64,000 bases of DNA from Salinibacter grassmerensis (GCF_947077765.1 NZ_CAMTTF010000001.1:1-64000); one strand, 5' to 3'; positions 51,613 through 60,993 are shown, counted from the first letter of the stretch. Program-made: numbers and translations. Notes: generated by a model not told the origin, from the sequence alone.

Positions 51613-52182
51613 ATGGGTACGCATGGCCCGCCCCGGTCTCTCCGACAGCTTCGGGCCGAATGGCGCGAGCGGCTGCGGACGGCCCGCGACCGCGCCATCG
51701 CGCAGGTCGACGACATGGGCCTCGCGGACCTGCGGGCCCTCCGGGCGACGATCGAGGAGGAGATGGAACGGGTGGAAAAGCGCCTCCCAGATCCGGGCCC
51801 CGTCGAGACCAAGGGCCCAATGACAGCCGAGCAGCAGGCCCAGCACGTGCAGGCCGCCCTTCAGTACCACGCATCGCAGGTGCGGAAGCAGATTGTCGCC
51901 CACGAGCTGCGGCGGCGCGCCCTCGGCCCCGCTGCGGTGGAGGACGAGATCGAGGTGCCCCCCACCACCCGACACTACGCCAGCCTTGCCTGGGACGTGA
52001 TGGGGGAGACGGAGGTGGAGACCACCGCCGACGTATACCGCGAGGTGGCCCGCCGCGCGGACGAGGACGTGCACCTCGCGACCGTCGAGAAGTGGCTGCG
52101 CGAAAAGAACCCCCACCATCCCGAAGAGAATGACGGACGGTGGACGGAGCTCCGCCGGGCGGTGCTTCTGGCGTCCGCGTGA
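51613..52182 (+). CDS. Hypothetical helical protein
   Basis: 189 residues from ATG at 51613 (the frame is open back to 51469 but that part looks non-coding). It is predominantly helical: LRQLRAEWRERLRTARDRA, LADLRALRATIEEEMERVEK, QAALQYHASQVRKQIVAHEL, then a C-terminal part VEKWLREKNPHHPEEND. No membrane span or known motif. Soluble. Function unknown; not obviously linked to its neighbours. Confidence 0.65.
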   Translation: MGTHGPPRSLRQLRAEWRERLRTARDRAIAQVDDMGLADLRALRATIEEEMERVEKRLPDPGPVETKGPMTAEQQAQHVQAALQYHASQVRKQIVAHELRRRALGPAAVEDEIEVPPTTRHYASLAWDVMGETEVETTADVYREVARRADEDVHLATVEKWLREKNPHHPEENDGRWTELRRAVLLASA

Positions 52183-52224
52183 GAGCCGACACAGCAGGAC
52201 CTTTTGTTGGATCGGTCCGGTCCC

Positions 52225-52431
52225 TCATGAAGATTCATCCATGTCCGCGGCCCCTTCTTCGACGTATCCCAAGAACCTCAGAAGGGCCCCAAGCCCCACC
52301 AGGAGCCCTGCCCCGACGAGTCCCATCGTGCCCAAGGTGGTTCGGAGGTCATCGCCCGGTCCGGCCAGCGCCAGCAGCACCAGGCCGCCAACGCTGATCA
52401 AAAGAGCGAGACGGTAGGCGACGTTGTGCAC
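52225..52431 (-). CDS. Small two-span membrane protein
   Basis: 68 residues from a GTG start at 52431: helices near 7-24 (RLALLISVGGLVLLALAG) and 34-55 (LGTMGLVGAGLLVGLGALL), joined by PGDDLRTT, ending in an acidic tail (YVEEGAADMDESS). No family recognised. Convergent with the helical gene upstream. A terminator-like hairpin lies just before its start on the genome. Confidence 0.6.
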   Translation of the reverse strand: MHNVAYRLALLISVGGLVLLALAGPGDDLRTTLGTMGLVGAGLLVGLGALLRFLGYVEEGAADMDESS

Positions 52432-52759
52432 GGAACGGGGCCTGAGGCACGAACTGGGACAAAGAAGGTCCCAAAATACGAAAAGCCCGCCCTGTAGGGC
52501 TGGCTTTCTTTTTTGACAACATGCCTACTCCTATAATACGAAAATCGACCCCCGGGTTGTCAACCCTTTTCGTTCCGAACACGTGAACACGTCGTTCAGA
52601 AAAAGTGAATAAAACAGGCAGCCGCAGGATAGGGCCTGTGAGGCCCGTGCCGAGAGGGGGGCGAACACGAGACCGGCCCGACCGTGAACCGCTGTGGGTT
52701 GCCCTATCAGCACCCCTCCGCAGGCGATCGACTGTCTTTTTCCGCATCGAACACGTGTT
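52432..52759. other. Intergenic region upstream of the M29 aminopeptidase
   Basis: No gene seen in 328 bases. It holds the hairpin at 52481-52517, a shorter hairpin GGGTT/AACCC followed by TTTT (52554-52570), and the direct repeat GAACACGT (near 52577-52592). A TATAAT at 52532-52537 has TTGACA only 13 bases upstream, too close for a standard promoter. Confidence 0.4.
52481..52517. terminator. Bidirectional intrinsic terminator
   Basis: AAAGCC-C-GCCC pairs with GGGC-T-GGCTTT around loop TGTA, with A residues on one side and a T-run on the other, so it can work in both directions. Confidence 0.6.
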
Positions 52760-53827
52760 ATGGACGAGCGCATTCAGGAACACGCCCGTACTCTTCTCGA
52801 CTGGTCGACGGACGTTCAGCGTGACGACGACGTCGTGATCGCCGCCGGCCCCGAGGCCCACGACCTCGTGGTGGCCCTTCACCGGGAGCTCGGCGACCGC
52901 GGGGCCAACCCGATGACCCTGTACTCCTCGGGGGAGGCCTCCCGAGCGCACCTCAAGGCCCACGACGGGGACTTCTCGCTGCCCGAGCACACGCTTGCCC
53001 TCTATGAGGCGTGCGACGTGGCCATCCACGTGCGGTCGTCCCCGAACCTGGCCGCCCTCAACGACGTCCCCGGCACGCGTCTCGCGCAGCGGTCCCGCGT
53101 GCACAAGCCCATCATCGAGGAGCGCCTGTCGAAGCGGTGGTGCCTCACTCAACACCCCACAAACGCGCACGCTCAGGCCGCGGACCTGCCGCTCGAGGCG
53201 TACCGCGACTTCGTCTACGGGGCCATCCTGCGCGACTGGGCGGCGGTCGAGGAGTACCAAGAGGAGCTCCGCCGGCGGCTCGAAGAGGCGAGTACAGTGC
53301 GCGTGGTAGCCGGGGAGACCGACATTCAGATGAGCGTGGAGCACATGCATGCCATCAACTCGGCCGGCCGCCACAACATGCCGAGCGGCGAGGTCTTCAC
53401 CGCCCCCGTGCCCGACAGCGTAGAGGGGACCGTGCTCTTCGACAAGCCGCTCATCCATCAGGGGCGCGAGATGGAAGGCGTGCGCCTGCGGTTTGAGGAG
53501 GGCGAGGTCGTGGAATCGGCCGCCGAGCGCAACGAGGAGGTCCTCGACGACCTGCTCGACACCGACGACGGGGCGCAGCGCCTCGGAGAGCTCGGCATCG
53601 GGACGAACCGCGACATCGACCGGTTTACCAAAAACATGCTCTTCGACGAGAAGATGGGCGAGACGGTTCACCTGGCCCTCGGGCGGGCCTACGACGCCAA
53701 TGTGGGCGAGGGGCAGACCGGCAACGACAGCGCCGTGCACGTCGACATGATCCTCAACACCAGCGCCGGCCGCATCGAGTTTGACGGAGAGGTAATCCAG
53801 GAAGGCGGGCAGTTCGTGTGGGAGTAG
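52760..53827 (+). CDS. M29-family aminopeptidase (thermophilic aminopeptidase type)
   Basis: 355 residues from ATG at 52760. The N-terminal domain binds the peptide. The catalytic domain carries the M29 ligand set: Glu in SGEVFTAPV (about 210-218), Glu in LGELGIGTN, His and Tyr in GETVHLALGRAY (about 304-315) and His/Asp in AVHVDMI (about 327-333). It removes N-terminal residues from peptides using two metals. Cytoplasmic, no signal. It is a standalone gene. Confidence 0.92.
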   Translation: MDERIQEHARTLLDWSTDVQRDDDVVIAAGPEAHDLVVALHRELGDRGANPMTLYSSGEASRAHLKAHDGDFSLPEHTLALYEACDVAIHVRSSPNLAALNDVPGTRLAQRSRVHKPIIEERLSKRWCLTQHPTNAHAQAADLPLEAYRDFVYGAILRDWAAVEEYQEELRRRLEEASTVRVVAGETDIQMSVEHMHAINSAGRHNMPSGEVFTAPVPDSVEGTVLFDKPLIHQGREMEGVRLRFEEGEVVESAAERNEEVLDDLLDTDDGAQRLGELGIGTNRDIDRFTKNMLFDEKMGETVHLALGRAYDANVGEGQTGNDSAVHVDMILNTSAGRIEFDGEVIQEGGQFVWE

Positions 53828-54027
53828 TGCCTCCCCGGCGCGTCCCGGAGCCGCCCGCCGGGGCCGTGGCACGCGTCCAGGAGCATGCCGACCGGTCCGG
53901 AAATCGCGTCAGGGCTTAACGGCCTCCGCACGACAGCGATAACAAGACCCTGAACGCCCCCGCAAAACGTTCGGCTCACGCCTTAGGCCGGCCCGTCGGG
54001 GGAACGACGAATCAATCTGGACGCGTC

Positions 54028-55512
54028 ATGCACCTCCGCAGTCTCAACGTGCCCTATCCGCGGGGCGGCCGTCTCGTGCTCCTCGGGGTCGCGCTCGTGC
54101 TCTCGGGCGTCGTGTGCACCGCCCAGGCCCAGCACCTCAAAAACGGGTTTTACGGCAAACTCGGTGCCGGCCTCTCGGGGTACACCGGCGACCTAGCGGG
54201 CCAGCGGGCCGGGGCGCCCCAGGACTTCGGCGCAAACGCGCTGAGCCACCTTCCCCTCGTGGCGGCCGGGGAGCTGGGATACCAGCTGTCCCCAAACTGG
54301 GGCCTTGCCCTCGGCGGGCAGGCCGGGAGCTACGTGTCGGTGGGCAACGTTGCCCCCGCGACCGATTCGTACCGCCGGTACACGTCTCACTTGCTGGGGC
54401 GCTACACGTTTGGCGCGTCGGACCAGCGGGTTGCATTTTACCTGGACGCTGGCCTCAACGTGACCGCCGGCGGGCCCACGCGCACCGGGATCGGTCCCTC
54501 CGTGGGGGGCGGAATCGACATCCGGGCCAGTCGGGCCGTCTCCATCTACGTCGAGTCCCGCGTCAATGCGACTCTTCCGGATGATGCGGTGGACGGGGCG
54601 GGCCCCACTCGGGCCTCCGTGGGCGCAGGGGGGCGCCGCGCCGACGAGGGCCGGTCGTTCGACACCCTCAGCCAGCTTCTGGGCTTCGGGCTCAGGTTCA
54701 GCCTCACGACGCCGATCGCGCCCGAGATCATTGCGCTCAACGCTCCCGCCGAGGTGCAGGCGGGCACGACGGCCACGTTTACGGCGACGATCAACGAAGA
54801 CGAGGCGGCCCGTCCGCTCGACCGCCGCTGGCGCTTGGGGGACGGGTCGGAGAGCACGGGCCGGACCGTCACCCACACGTACAGCCGGCCGGGCACCTAC
54901 CCCGTGACCGTCTCGGCCCACAACGAGGCCGGGACGGCGACCGCGTCAACGACAATTCGGGTCACCCGTGCGTCGCCCCCGAGGGCGCCCTGGGTCGTGT
55001 CGCTCACTGCGCGTCCCAACCCGGTCCGGGTGGGCGAGCCGGTGCAGCTCCGGACGGCCGTGGAGGGGGAGGAGCCCTTTACCTACCAGTGGACCGTCGA
55101 CGGCACCACGTCCACCCGGGGGCCTGCGCCCACCTACACGTTTGACCGGCCGGGCCGGCACACGGTCCAGGTCCGGGTCTCCACCGACGGGGGAACGCAG
55201 ACGCGCTCCATGACGGTGCACGCCGACCGACGAACGGCAGAGGAGACCGCCCCCCAACCGGCGGCGGGATCGTGGGCGGTCGGCGTCGCCTCGATGCGCG
55301 GCAGTACGGGCGCAGAGAGAATGGCCCAACGGTACCGGGATCGGCTTGCCGACGCGCCGGTGTCCGTGCGAATCGTCGAGAGCATGCTCGACCAGGAGCG
55401 TCACCTTCGGGTCGTCGTCGGCCGCTACGAGAGCCTTGAGGCCGCACGACGGGCCCGCAAGAGGTACCGGCAGGCGCTGCCCCCCGAGGCGTGGGTCGTG
55501 CGGCTTCAGTGA
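54028..55512 (+). CDS. Outer-membrane barrel protein with two PKD domains and a SPOR domain
   Basis: 494 residues. Signal peptide 1-35 (ending TAQAQ). Barrel at about 38-232 with FYGKLGAGLSGYTGDL and LLGRYTFG. PKD 1 at about 235-313 (WRLGDGSESTGRTVTHTYSRP) and PKD 2 at about 318-397 (YQWTVDGT, PTYTFDRPGRHTVQV). SPOR-like C-terminus at about 410-494 (GSWAVGVASMRGS, RVVVGRYESLEAA). SPOR domains bind denuded peptidoglycan, so the protein may tether the outer membrane to the wall or septum from a barrel. The periplasmic order (barrel first, then PKD-SPOR) is inferred. It is paralogous to the truncated gene at 1-496. Confidence 0.82.
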   Translation: MHLRSLNVPYPRGGRLVLLGVALVLSGVVCTAQAQHLKNGFYGKLGAGLSGYTGDLAGQRAGAPQDFGANALSHLPLVAAGELGYQLSPNWGLALGGQAGSYVSVGNVAPATDSYRRYTSHLLGRYTFGASDQRVAFYLDAGLNVTAGGPTRTGIGPSVGGGIDIRASRAVSIYVESRVNATLPDDAVDGAGPTRASVGAGGRRADEGRSFDTLSQLLGFGLRFSLTTPIAPEIIALNAPAEVQAGTTATFTATINEDEAARPLDRRWRLGDGSESTGRTVTHTYSRPGTYPVTVSAHNEAGTATASTTIRVTRASPPRAPWVVSLTARPNPVRVGEPVQLRTAVEGEEPFTYQWTVDGTTSTRGPAPTYTFDRPGRHTVQVRVSTDGGTQTRSMTVHADRRTAEETAPQPAAGSWAVGVASMRGSTGAERMAQRYRDRLADAPVSVRIVESMLDQERHLRVVVGRYESLEAARRARKRYRQALPPEAWVVRLQ

Positions 55513-55555
55513 CGGCGAAGGGGGATTAGCCGCGACGTCGAGCGACTTGAGAAAG

Positions 55556-55584
55556 AGAGCCTGCAAAACCTAAACCTAGGCTCT
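55556..55584 (-). terminator. Likely terminator of the leftward tRNA pair
   Basis: On the minus strand AGAGCCT pairs with AGGCTCT (55556-55562 and 55578-55584), followed by CTTTCTC. The U-tract is imperfect. It lies downstream of tRNA-Val. Confidence 0.45.
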
Positions 55585-55658
55585 GCTCGGATCTCCTTGC
55601 AGTGTCCCCGAGTCAGACTGACTCCTTGAACATCAGAGGGACGCTGAAGGAAAAGAAG

Positions 55659-55732
55659 TGGGCGGTGCTGGATTTGAACCAGCGACTTCCTGCTTGTAAG
55701 GCAGGTGCTCTAAACCGCTGAGCTAACCGCCC
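55659..55732 (-). tRNA. tRNA-Val (anticodon TAC)
   Basis: Minus strand: acceptor GGGCGGT pairs with ACCGCCC, discriminator A. Anticodon arm CTGCCTTACAAGCAG gives TAC. T-arm GCTGGTTCAAATCCAGC. CCA not encoded. Confidence 0.94.
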
Positions 55733-55744
55733 GCAACGAGACGG

Positions 55745-55816
55745 AGCGGGAGACGGGGATCGAACCCGCGACCTTCAGCTTGGGAAGCTGATGCTCTGCC
55801 ACTGAGCTACTCCCGC
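55745..55816 (-). tRNA. tRNA-Gly (anticodon CCC)
   Basis: Minus strand: acceptor GCGGGAG pairs with CTCCCGC, discriminator T. Anticodon stem TCAGC/GCTGA with loop TTCCCAA gives CCC. T-arm GCGGGTTCGATCCCCGT has one mismatch. Twelve bases separate it from tRNA-Val. Confidence 0.93.
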
Positions 55817-55988
55817 GTTGGAAAACGCGCCCGATTCGAATGTAGATCCGGGCCATCAGTTCCGGGGGGCAGGCCGGGGTGCGCCCGCATCTTGACCGTG
55901 TCTTTGTCGCGTGGGGGCAAAACAAGACGGCGCCCCCGCCGTTAGGACCTGTTGCAGCAATTTTTCACGCATCGACCCTACCGTCGTC

Positions 55989-56153
55989 ATGGCGAAGCGT
56001 ACCTACCAGCCCAGCCAAAAGAAGCGCAAGAAGAAGCACGGCTTTCTGGAGCGCATGAAGACAAAAGATGGCCGAAAGATCATCAAGCGGCGCCGCAAGA
56101 AGGGGCGCGACAAGCTCTCGGTGAGCGACGAAGACTCCGGCAAGCCCGTGTAA
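55989..56153 (+). CDS. rpmH: 50S ribosomal protein L34
   Basis: 54 residues: [20 protein letters not shown] then [21 protein letters not shown], the diagnostic L34 pattern, with a short acidic C-terminal extension ([11 protein letters not shown]) not usual for the family. It starts the rpmH-rnpA-yidC-mnmE order that surrounds many bacterial origins; here dnaA is 46 kb away. rnpA begins six bases after its stop. Confidence 0.97.
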   Translation: MAKRTYQPSQKKRKKKHGFLERMKTKDGRKIIKRRRKKGRDKLSVSDEDSGKPV

Positions 56154-56159
56154 CCGACA

Positions 56160-56600
56160 GTGTCCCAGGCTCCCGACCGCGTCGAACAGCGACGCCTCAC
56201 GTTTCCTCCGTCGTATCGCCTGAAGCGACGACGCCTGATCCGGTCGCTCTTCGACCGGAATCGGGACGACGTCCAGACGGTGGCGGTGGGCTGCGTGCGG
56301 CTCCTGTACCGCGTCGTGGACCGGGAAGCACTCGGGCACGACGTGCCGCTCCAGGTTGGGTTTGCGCCCGGCTCACGTGCCGAGAGCGGCGTTGAACGAA
56401 ACCGGATCCGTCGGCTCCTCCGAGAGGTCTACCGGGTGCATCAGTACACCCTGGTAGACCCTTTCGTATGTTGCCCCGAGGCCCTCATCGTCATGATTCT
56501 GTTTCGGGGCGCTCCCGAGCAGGCCGATGACTGCATTGGGCGCGACCTGCCGCCGGCCCTGCAACGCGCGGCCGCCTCGCTCGACGAGGGCCCCGAATAG
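56160..56600 (+). CDS. rnpA: Ribonuclease P protein component
   Basis: 146 residues from a GTG at 56160. YRLKRRRLIRSLFDRNRD and the RNR-type motif AESGVERNRIRRLLREVYR (in part ERNRIRRLLREVYR) are the conserved core; the central cleft residues look intact. It binds RNase P RNA for tRNA 5' processing. The start is the GTG six bases after rpmH; no ATG gives the full domain. Confidence 0.92.
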   Translation: MSQAPDRVEQRRLTFPPSYRLKRRRLIRSLFDRNRDDVQTVAVGCVRLLYRVVDREALGHDVPLQVGFAPGSRAESGVERNRIRRLLREVYRVHQYTLVDPFVCCPEALIVMILFRGAPEQADDCIGRDLPPALQRAAASLDEGPE

Positions 56601-56778
56601 GAGGGGCCGTGCCGGCCGCAAAAATTCTACGCCGATTTTGAAACGGCGTCGGGCACGCCGAGCCCGGCCGCTCGTTTCCCAGCCTGTTACATTGGCCCTG
56701 CCGTGGCCCTGAGCACGGCGCCGCACGCCCGGCTCCGGCCTACACTGTGAGAACGATTCACCAACCCGCCCCCGTCCC

Positions 56779-58743
56779 TTGGCTTCTCCGCTCCGCAACA
56801 ACCCCGAGCCGGAAGATCAGCGTAACGTGATCATCGCGACCATCCTGGTCGCCGTGATCATGTTCGGCTGGATCTTCTGGTTTAGCCCGTCGCCCCAGCA
56901 GCAACAGTCCCAGCAGGCCGCGGCCCCCGCCGACACCGCCCAGCAGGCCGAGCCGCCGGCCCCCACGGCGGAGACGGACACGCCGAAGTCCTCATCGGAC
57001 ACGACGCCGCCCTCGTCTGCGGACGCGGGCAACGAGGCGCCGCGGGCCGACGCGAACCAGCCGAAGGCCCCGGCCCCGGACTCCGTGACGGCCGCGGCCC
57101 TGGAGGGCACGGACCGCACGATCGTCGTGGAATCGGACCTGTACACGGTTGTCCTTTCCACCAAGGGTGGGACCATCGAGCGCTTCACCCTCAAGGAGTA
57201 CGATCAGTTCAACCAGAAGGACCCCGTCCAGATCGTCGATACGACGGCGGGCGGCACCCTGTCGGTGTCGTTTACCACCCCCACTCGGCGCCGCGTCGAC
57301 ACCCGGTCGCTCTACTTCTCGGCCAGCACCGAGGCCGACACGGTACGGATCGAGGACGAGTCGAAGACCCTCACCTTCGAGGCGCAACTCGGGGACGGGG
57401 CGCTCCGCCAGTCCTACACCTTCCACCCGGACGACTACGACCTCGGGCTCGCCATCGAGCAGGAGCGGCCCCGCAGCTTCCTCACGAGCGACGGGTACGA
57501 GCTGGCCTGGCACGGCGGCATGCCCTACTCGGAGGGTGGAGAGGAGGACGAGCTCCGGTATACGGGCCTCTTCGCCCGCAACGGCGAACAAATCCAAAGC
57601 CTCTCGCTCTCGGATGCGGACCGGAACGAGAAGCGCATCGAAGGAGACGTGTCGTGGATGGCGGTCAAGAACAAATACTTCACCGCGGCCGTGATGCCGG
57701 ACCGCCCGGAATCCGCCCTCGGGGCCTCCCTGACCGGACGAAAAGAGGGGCGGGCGGCCAGCGAGGCGGCGTTCAAAGACCTTACGGGCCGACTCCAGAT
57801 GCCCCTGCCGCGAGAGACCACTCACGTCGATAAATTTCACCTCTATGCGGGCCCGATCGACTACTACAGCCTGGCCGACTATGGCCGCAACCTGTACGGC
57901 ATGGTCGACTACGGGTGGGACTGGTTCGAGTGGCTGACCAAACCGCTCGCCGAGTACGTCTACATTCCGATGCTTACCTACCTCGGGGGCGGGCTGCCGT
58001 CGTGGCTCTTCGGGGGCGGGCTGCCGTACGGCGTGATCGTCATTCTGATGGCCGTCCTCATCAAGACGGTCGTCTACCCGCTCACGAAGTCGTCGTACCG
58101 CAGCATGGCACAGATGCGGGAGCTGCAGCCGAAGATGCAGGAGATCAAAGACAAGTACGACGACGAGCCGGACAAGCAGCAGGAGGAGATGATGCAGCTG
58201 TACCGCGAGACGGGCGTGAACCCGCTCGGGGGCTGTCTGCCCATGTTCTTGCAGTACCCCATCCTTATCTCGCTGTACCAGTTCATTCCGAAGTCCATCC
58301 AATTGCGCCAGGAGAGCTTTCTGTGGGCGGCGGACCTCTCGGCGCCGGACAAGATTCTGCAGCTGCCGTTCGAGATTCCGTTCTACGGCGACTACGTGGC
58401 GGGCTTCACGCTCCTGATGGGGCTGGCCATGATCGTGACGATGCGGGTGCAGTCCACCGGCGGGGGCGCGGCCGGCGGGCAGGCGAAGATCTTCATGTAC
58501 GCCATGCCCGGGGTCATCTTCTTCATCTTCAACCGGTTCGCCTCGGGCCTGAGCTTGTACTACCTCTTCTACAACATCGTCACGGCGGCCCAGCAGAAGT
58601 GGATCAACATGCAGCTGGAGAAGGAAAAGGACGACGACGGCAACCTTACGAACGGGCGCTCGGACGGGGATGCTGAGGGGGAGCAGGGGTTCTTTTCCCG
58701 GCTCATGGAGCGGGCGGAGGAGGTCCAGAAACAGAAGGGGTAG
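56779..58743 (+). CDS. yidC: Membrane protein insertase YidC
   Basis: 654 residues from a TTG start at 56779, with no better ATG nearby. N-terminal signal anchor (NVIIATILVAVIMFGWIFWF, about 16-35), an acidic Pro-rich stretch, a large periplasmic domain (about 115-370), and the conserved YidC/Oxa1 core with PYGVIVILMAVLIKTVVYPL, the Arg-containing groove helix, GCLPMFLQYPILISLY and AMPGVIFFIFNRFASGLSLYY (each in part). It inserts and folds membrane proteins with or without Sec. Normal length for the Gram-negative type. Confidence 0.95.
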   Translation: MASPLRNNPEPEDQRNVIIATILVAVIMFGWIFWFSPSPQQQQSQQAAAPADTAQQAEPPAPTAETDTPKSSSDTTPPSSADAGNEAPRADANQPKAPAPDSVTAAALEGTDRTIVVESDLYTVVLSTKGGTIERFTLKEYDQFNQKDPVQIVDTTAGGTLSVSFTTPTRRRVDTRSLYFSASTEADTVRIEDESKTLTFEAQLGDGALRQSYTFHPDDYDLGLAIEQERPRSFLTSDGYELAWHGGMPYSEGGEEDELRYTGLFARNGEQIQSLSLSDADRNEKRIEGDVSWMAVKNKYFTAAVMPDRPESALGASLTGRKEGRAASEAAFKDLTGRLQMPLPRETTHVDKFHLYAGPIDYYSLADYGRNLYGMVDYGWDWFEWLTKPLAEYVYIPMLTYLGGGLPSWLFGGGLPYGVIVILMAVLIKTVVYPLTKSSYRSMAQMRELQPKMQEIKDKYDDEPDKQQEEMMQLYRETGVNPLGGCLPMFLQYPILISLYQFIPKSIQLRQESFLWAADLSAPDKILQLPFEIPFYGDYVAGFTLLMGLAMIVTMRVQSTGGGAAGGQAKIFMYAMPGVIFFIFNRFASGLSLYYLFYNIVTAAQQKWINMQLEKEKDDDGNLTNGRSDGDAEGEQGFFSRLMERAEEVQKQKG

Positions 58744-58873
58744 GGCCTCAAAAGGGAAAAGCCCACGGGCCGCCACTGGCAAGCGCCGATGTACGGCACA
58801 GGGATGCTTCCACCCGTAGTGGTCCGGAGGTGACGGCCAACGCAGTCTCCTGTTCACGTGTCCACGCCGACCG

Positions 58874-60259
58874 ATGAGTCAGAGTGATACGATTGCGGCC
58901 ATTGCCACGGCGCGGGGGCGAGCGGCACTGGCGATCGTGCGTACGTCTGGGCCGGCGGCCATCGAGATTGTCGACCGGTGCTTTCGGGGCGACGCCCTGA
59001 CGGACGCCGACAGCCACACCGCCCACGTCGGGGTCCTGATGGACGAGGAGGGGACCGACATCGACCAGGTGGTGGCCACCGTCTTCCGCGCGCCCAACTC
59101 GGCCACCGGGGAGCACGTCGTCGAGGTCTCGTGCCACGGCGGCGACCTGGCGCCGAAGCTGGCGCTTCAGAGCCTGCTCGACCACGGGGCCCGCATGGCC
59201 GAGCCGGGCGAGTTCACCGAGCGTGCCTTCCTCAATGGCAAGATGGACCTGGCCCAGGCCGAGGCGGTGGCCGACCTCATCGACGCCACCTCCACGAAGG
59301 CCCACCAGGCGTCGCTCACCCACCTCAAGGGCCGCTACTCCGACCTGCTCGGGGACCTCCGCGAGGAGCTGCTCAACCTCTGCTCGCTCGTGGAGCTGGA
59401 AATCGACTTTTCGGACGAGGACGTCGAGTTTGCCGACCGGGAGCGGCTGGAGGACCTGCTGGACGAAACGGAAGAGATTCTCCAGGATCTGCTCGACACC
59501 TACCCGACGGGGGAGAAGCTGAAGGACGGCGTGCAGGTCGTCATCGGGGGGCGCCCCAACGCGGGCAAGTCCACCCTGCTGAACGCGCTCGTGGGCCACG
59601 ACCGGGCCATCGTCAGCGAGACGCCCGGCACTACGCGCGACGAGATCGAGGCGGAGGCGGAGATTGAGGGCGTGCTCTTCCGCTTCGTCGACACGGCGGG
59701 CCTGCGCGACACGGCCGACGAGATTGAGGCCGAGGGCGTGCGCCGCGCCACCGCGTCCATCGAAGAGGCCGACGTGCTCTTCTACCTCTACGACCTCACG
59801 GTAGGCCTCGACTCCGACGAGATCACCCTTCTCCAAGAGCTCGCCGACGACGGGTCGGACGTGCAGCCCGTTCTTCTTGGCAACAAGGCCGACCGGGCGC
59901 CCGACCTGCCCGTGGCCGATCTCGACGGCCTCACGTCGCTCAAGCTCTCCGCCCTGGAGGCGCGCGAGGACGCCGACGAGGTGCAGCCGCTCCTCGATCA
60001 CCTCACAGACACGGTCGCCGAACACCTGAGCCGCGCAGAGGCGTCGCCGGTCGTCATGAATCAGCGCCACCGGCAACACCTCCAGGATGCGCTCGAAGCC
60101 GTGCAGCAGGCCCGTGAGGCGCTCCACGCGGGCGTCTCCGGCGACATGCTCACGCTCGACCTGCGTGCGGCCCTCCAGGAGCTGGGCGCCATCACCGGCG
60201 AGATTACGAACGAGGACGTGCTCGACCAGATCTTCTCCCGCTTCTGCATCGGAAAGTGA
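58874..60259 (+). CDS. mnmE: tRNA modification GTPase MnmE
   Basis: 461 residues. N-terminal tetrahydrofolate-binding domain (TIAAIATARGRAALAIVR, GEFTERAFLNGKMDLAQAEAV in part). G domain with GRPNAGKST (P-loop), TTRDEIE, DTAG and NKAD. C-terminal helical part ends in CIGK, the family's CxGK motif. With MnmG it modifies the wobble uridine of several tRNAs. It follows yidC by 130 bases; mnmG starts 2.8 kb downstream at 63072. Confidence 0.96.
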   Translation: MSQSDTIAAIATARGRAALAIVRTSGPAAIEIVDRCFRGDALTDADSHTAHVGVLMDEEGTDIDQVVATVFRAPNSATGEHVVEVSCHGGDLAPKLALQSLLDHGARMAEPGEFTERAFLNGKMDLAQAEAVADLIDATSTKAHQASLTHLKGRYSDLLGDLREELLNLCSLVELEIDFSDEDVEFADRERLEDLLDETEEILQDLLDTYPTGEKLKDGVQVVIGGRPNAGKSTLLNALVGHDRAIVSETPGTTRDEIEAEAEIEGVLFRFVDTAGLRDTADEIEAEGVRRATASIEEADVLFYLYDLTVGLDSDEITLLQELADDGSDVQPVLLGNKADRAPDLPVADLDGLTSLKLSALEAREDADEVQPLLDHLTDTVAEHLSRAEASPVVMNQRHRQHLQDALEAVQQAREALHAGVSGDMLTLDLRAALQELGAITGEITNEDVLDQIFSRFCIGK

Positions 60260-60360
60260 CGGGGCGGCGCTCCATTCCCGTCGAGACGGGCGGGCGTCTG
60301 AGAGCCGGCCCCTCACGACCCCGGCTTCCGTGTCTGCACTCCGCCGCGTCCCCACGCCCC

Positions 60361-60993
60361 ATGCATCTCTTTGAGTCAGGCCCTTCGCATCCGTCGGCCC
60401 CGGACGACGAGGTACGGTGGACGCGACTTGAGGTCGCGTTTACCGTCGGGATCGTCGGCTGTCTCTTGTTTGCCACCTGGCAGCTCGGGGACCTGCTGGT
60501 GCGCGACTGGCTTGCAGGCTGGGTGGGAGAGAGTGCGCTTCGCGAGGACCTCGTCTACTACGGCGTGGCCTTCACGGCGGCCCTGGCGGCCCTCGGGGGG
60601 ACGACGCGGTCCCTGGGCCACACGGGCCGATTCCGGCGCACCGTGGGGCGCTCGCTTCTCTGGTACGGCGCCCTGCTGCTCATCAGTGCCTCCGGGATGG
60701 GGGCCATCGAGTACCTGCCGGAAGTGGCGGCCGGCTTGTTCGGGGCGGGGGTGCTCATCGCGGCCGTCTACGTCCTGCAGCGGCGGTACTTCACGCGGGA
60801 GCGTGTTCGCCAGCGGCGCCTCCGCAACGACAATTGCCCCCGGTGTGGGAGTGGCCTCCGTCCGGGGGCGCACTACTGCTCGCAGTGCGGGCGTCGCGTG
60901 GGGGAGGACTGTCCTGAATGCAGGGGCTATCTGCGCCGCTCCGACCAGTACTGCGCGGCCTGCGGATGGGAGCGCACGGGTGGAGAATCGTAG
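60361..60993 (+). CDS. Membrane protein with double zinc ribbon
   Basis: 210 residues from ATG at 60361. Helices near 20-37 (LEVAFTVGIVGCLLFATWQLG), 62-80 (LVYYGVAFTAALAALGG), 98-115 (SLLWYGALLLISASGMG) and 123-142 (EVAAGLFGAGVLIAAVYVLQ). The C-terminus carries two zinc ribbons: CPRCG...CSQCG and CPECR...CAACG (about 157-205). The ribbons probably face the cytoplasm. No family assigned; it could be a sensor or scaffold. It lies between mnmE and the other accessory genes, not in a conserved order. Confidence 0.68.
   Translation: MHLFESGPSHPSAPDDEVRWTRLEVAFTVGIVGCLLFATWQLGDLLVRDWLAGWVGESALREDLVYYGVAFTAALAALGGTTRSLGHTGRFRRTVGRSLLWYGALLLISASGMGAIEYLPEVAAGLFGAGVLIAAVYVLQRRYFTRERVRQRRLRNDNCPRCGSGLRPGAHYCSQCGRRVGEDCPECRGYLRRSDQYCAACGWERTGGES

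Noticed and set aside
52513-52537. TTGACA and TATAAT upstream of the M29 aminopeptidase
   Set aside because: The spacer is only 13 bases, too short for a standard promoter, and TTGACA overlaps the T-run of a terminator.
56992-58857. A 621-codon open frame on the minus strand
   Set aside because: Antisense to yidC, with a Leu/Arg/Glu/Val shadow composition and no motif. Similar frames opposite mnmE (58748-60355) and the DEAD-box helicase (48136-49686) were dismissed for the same reason.
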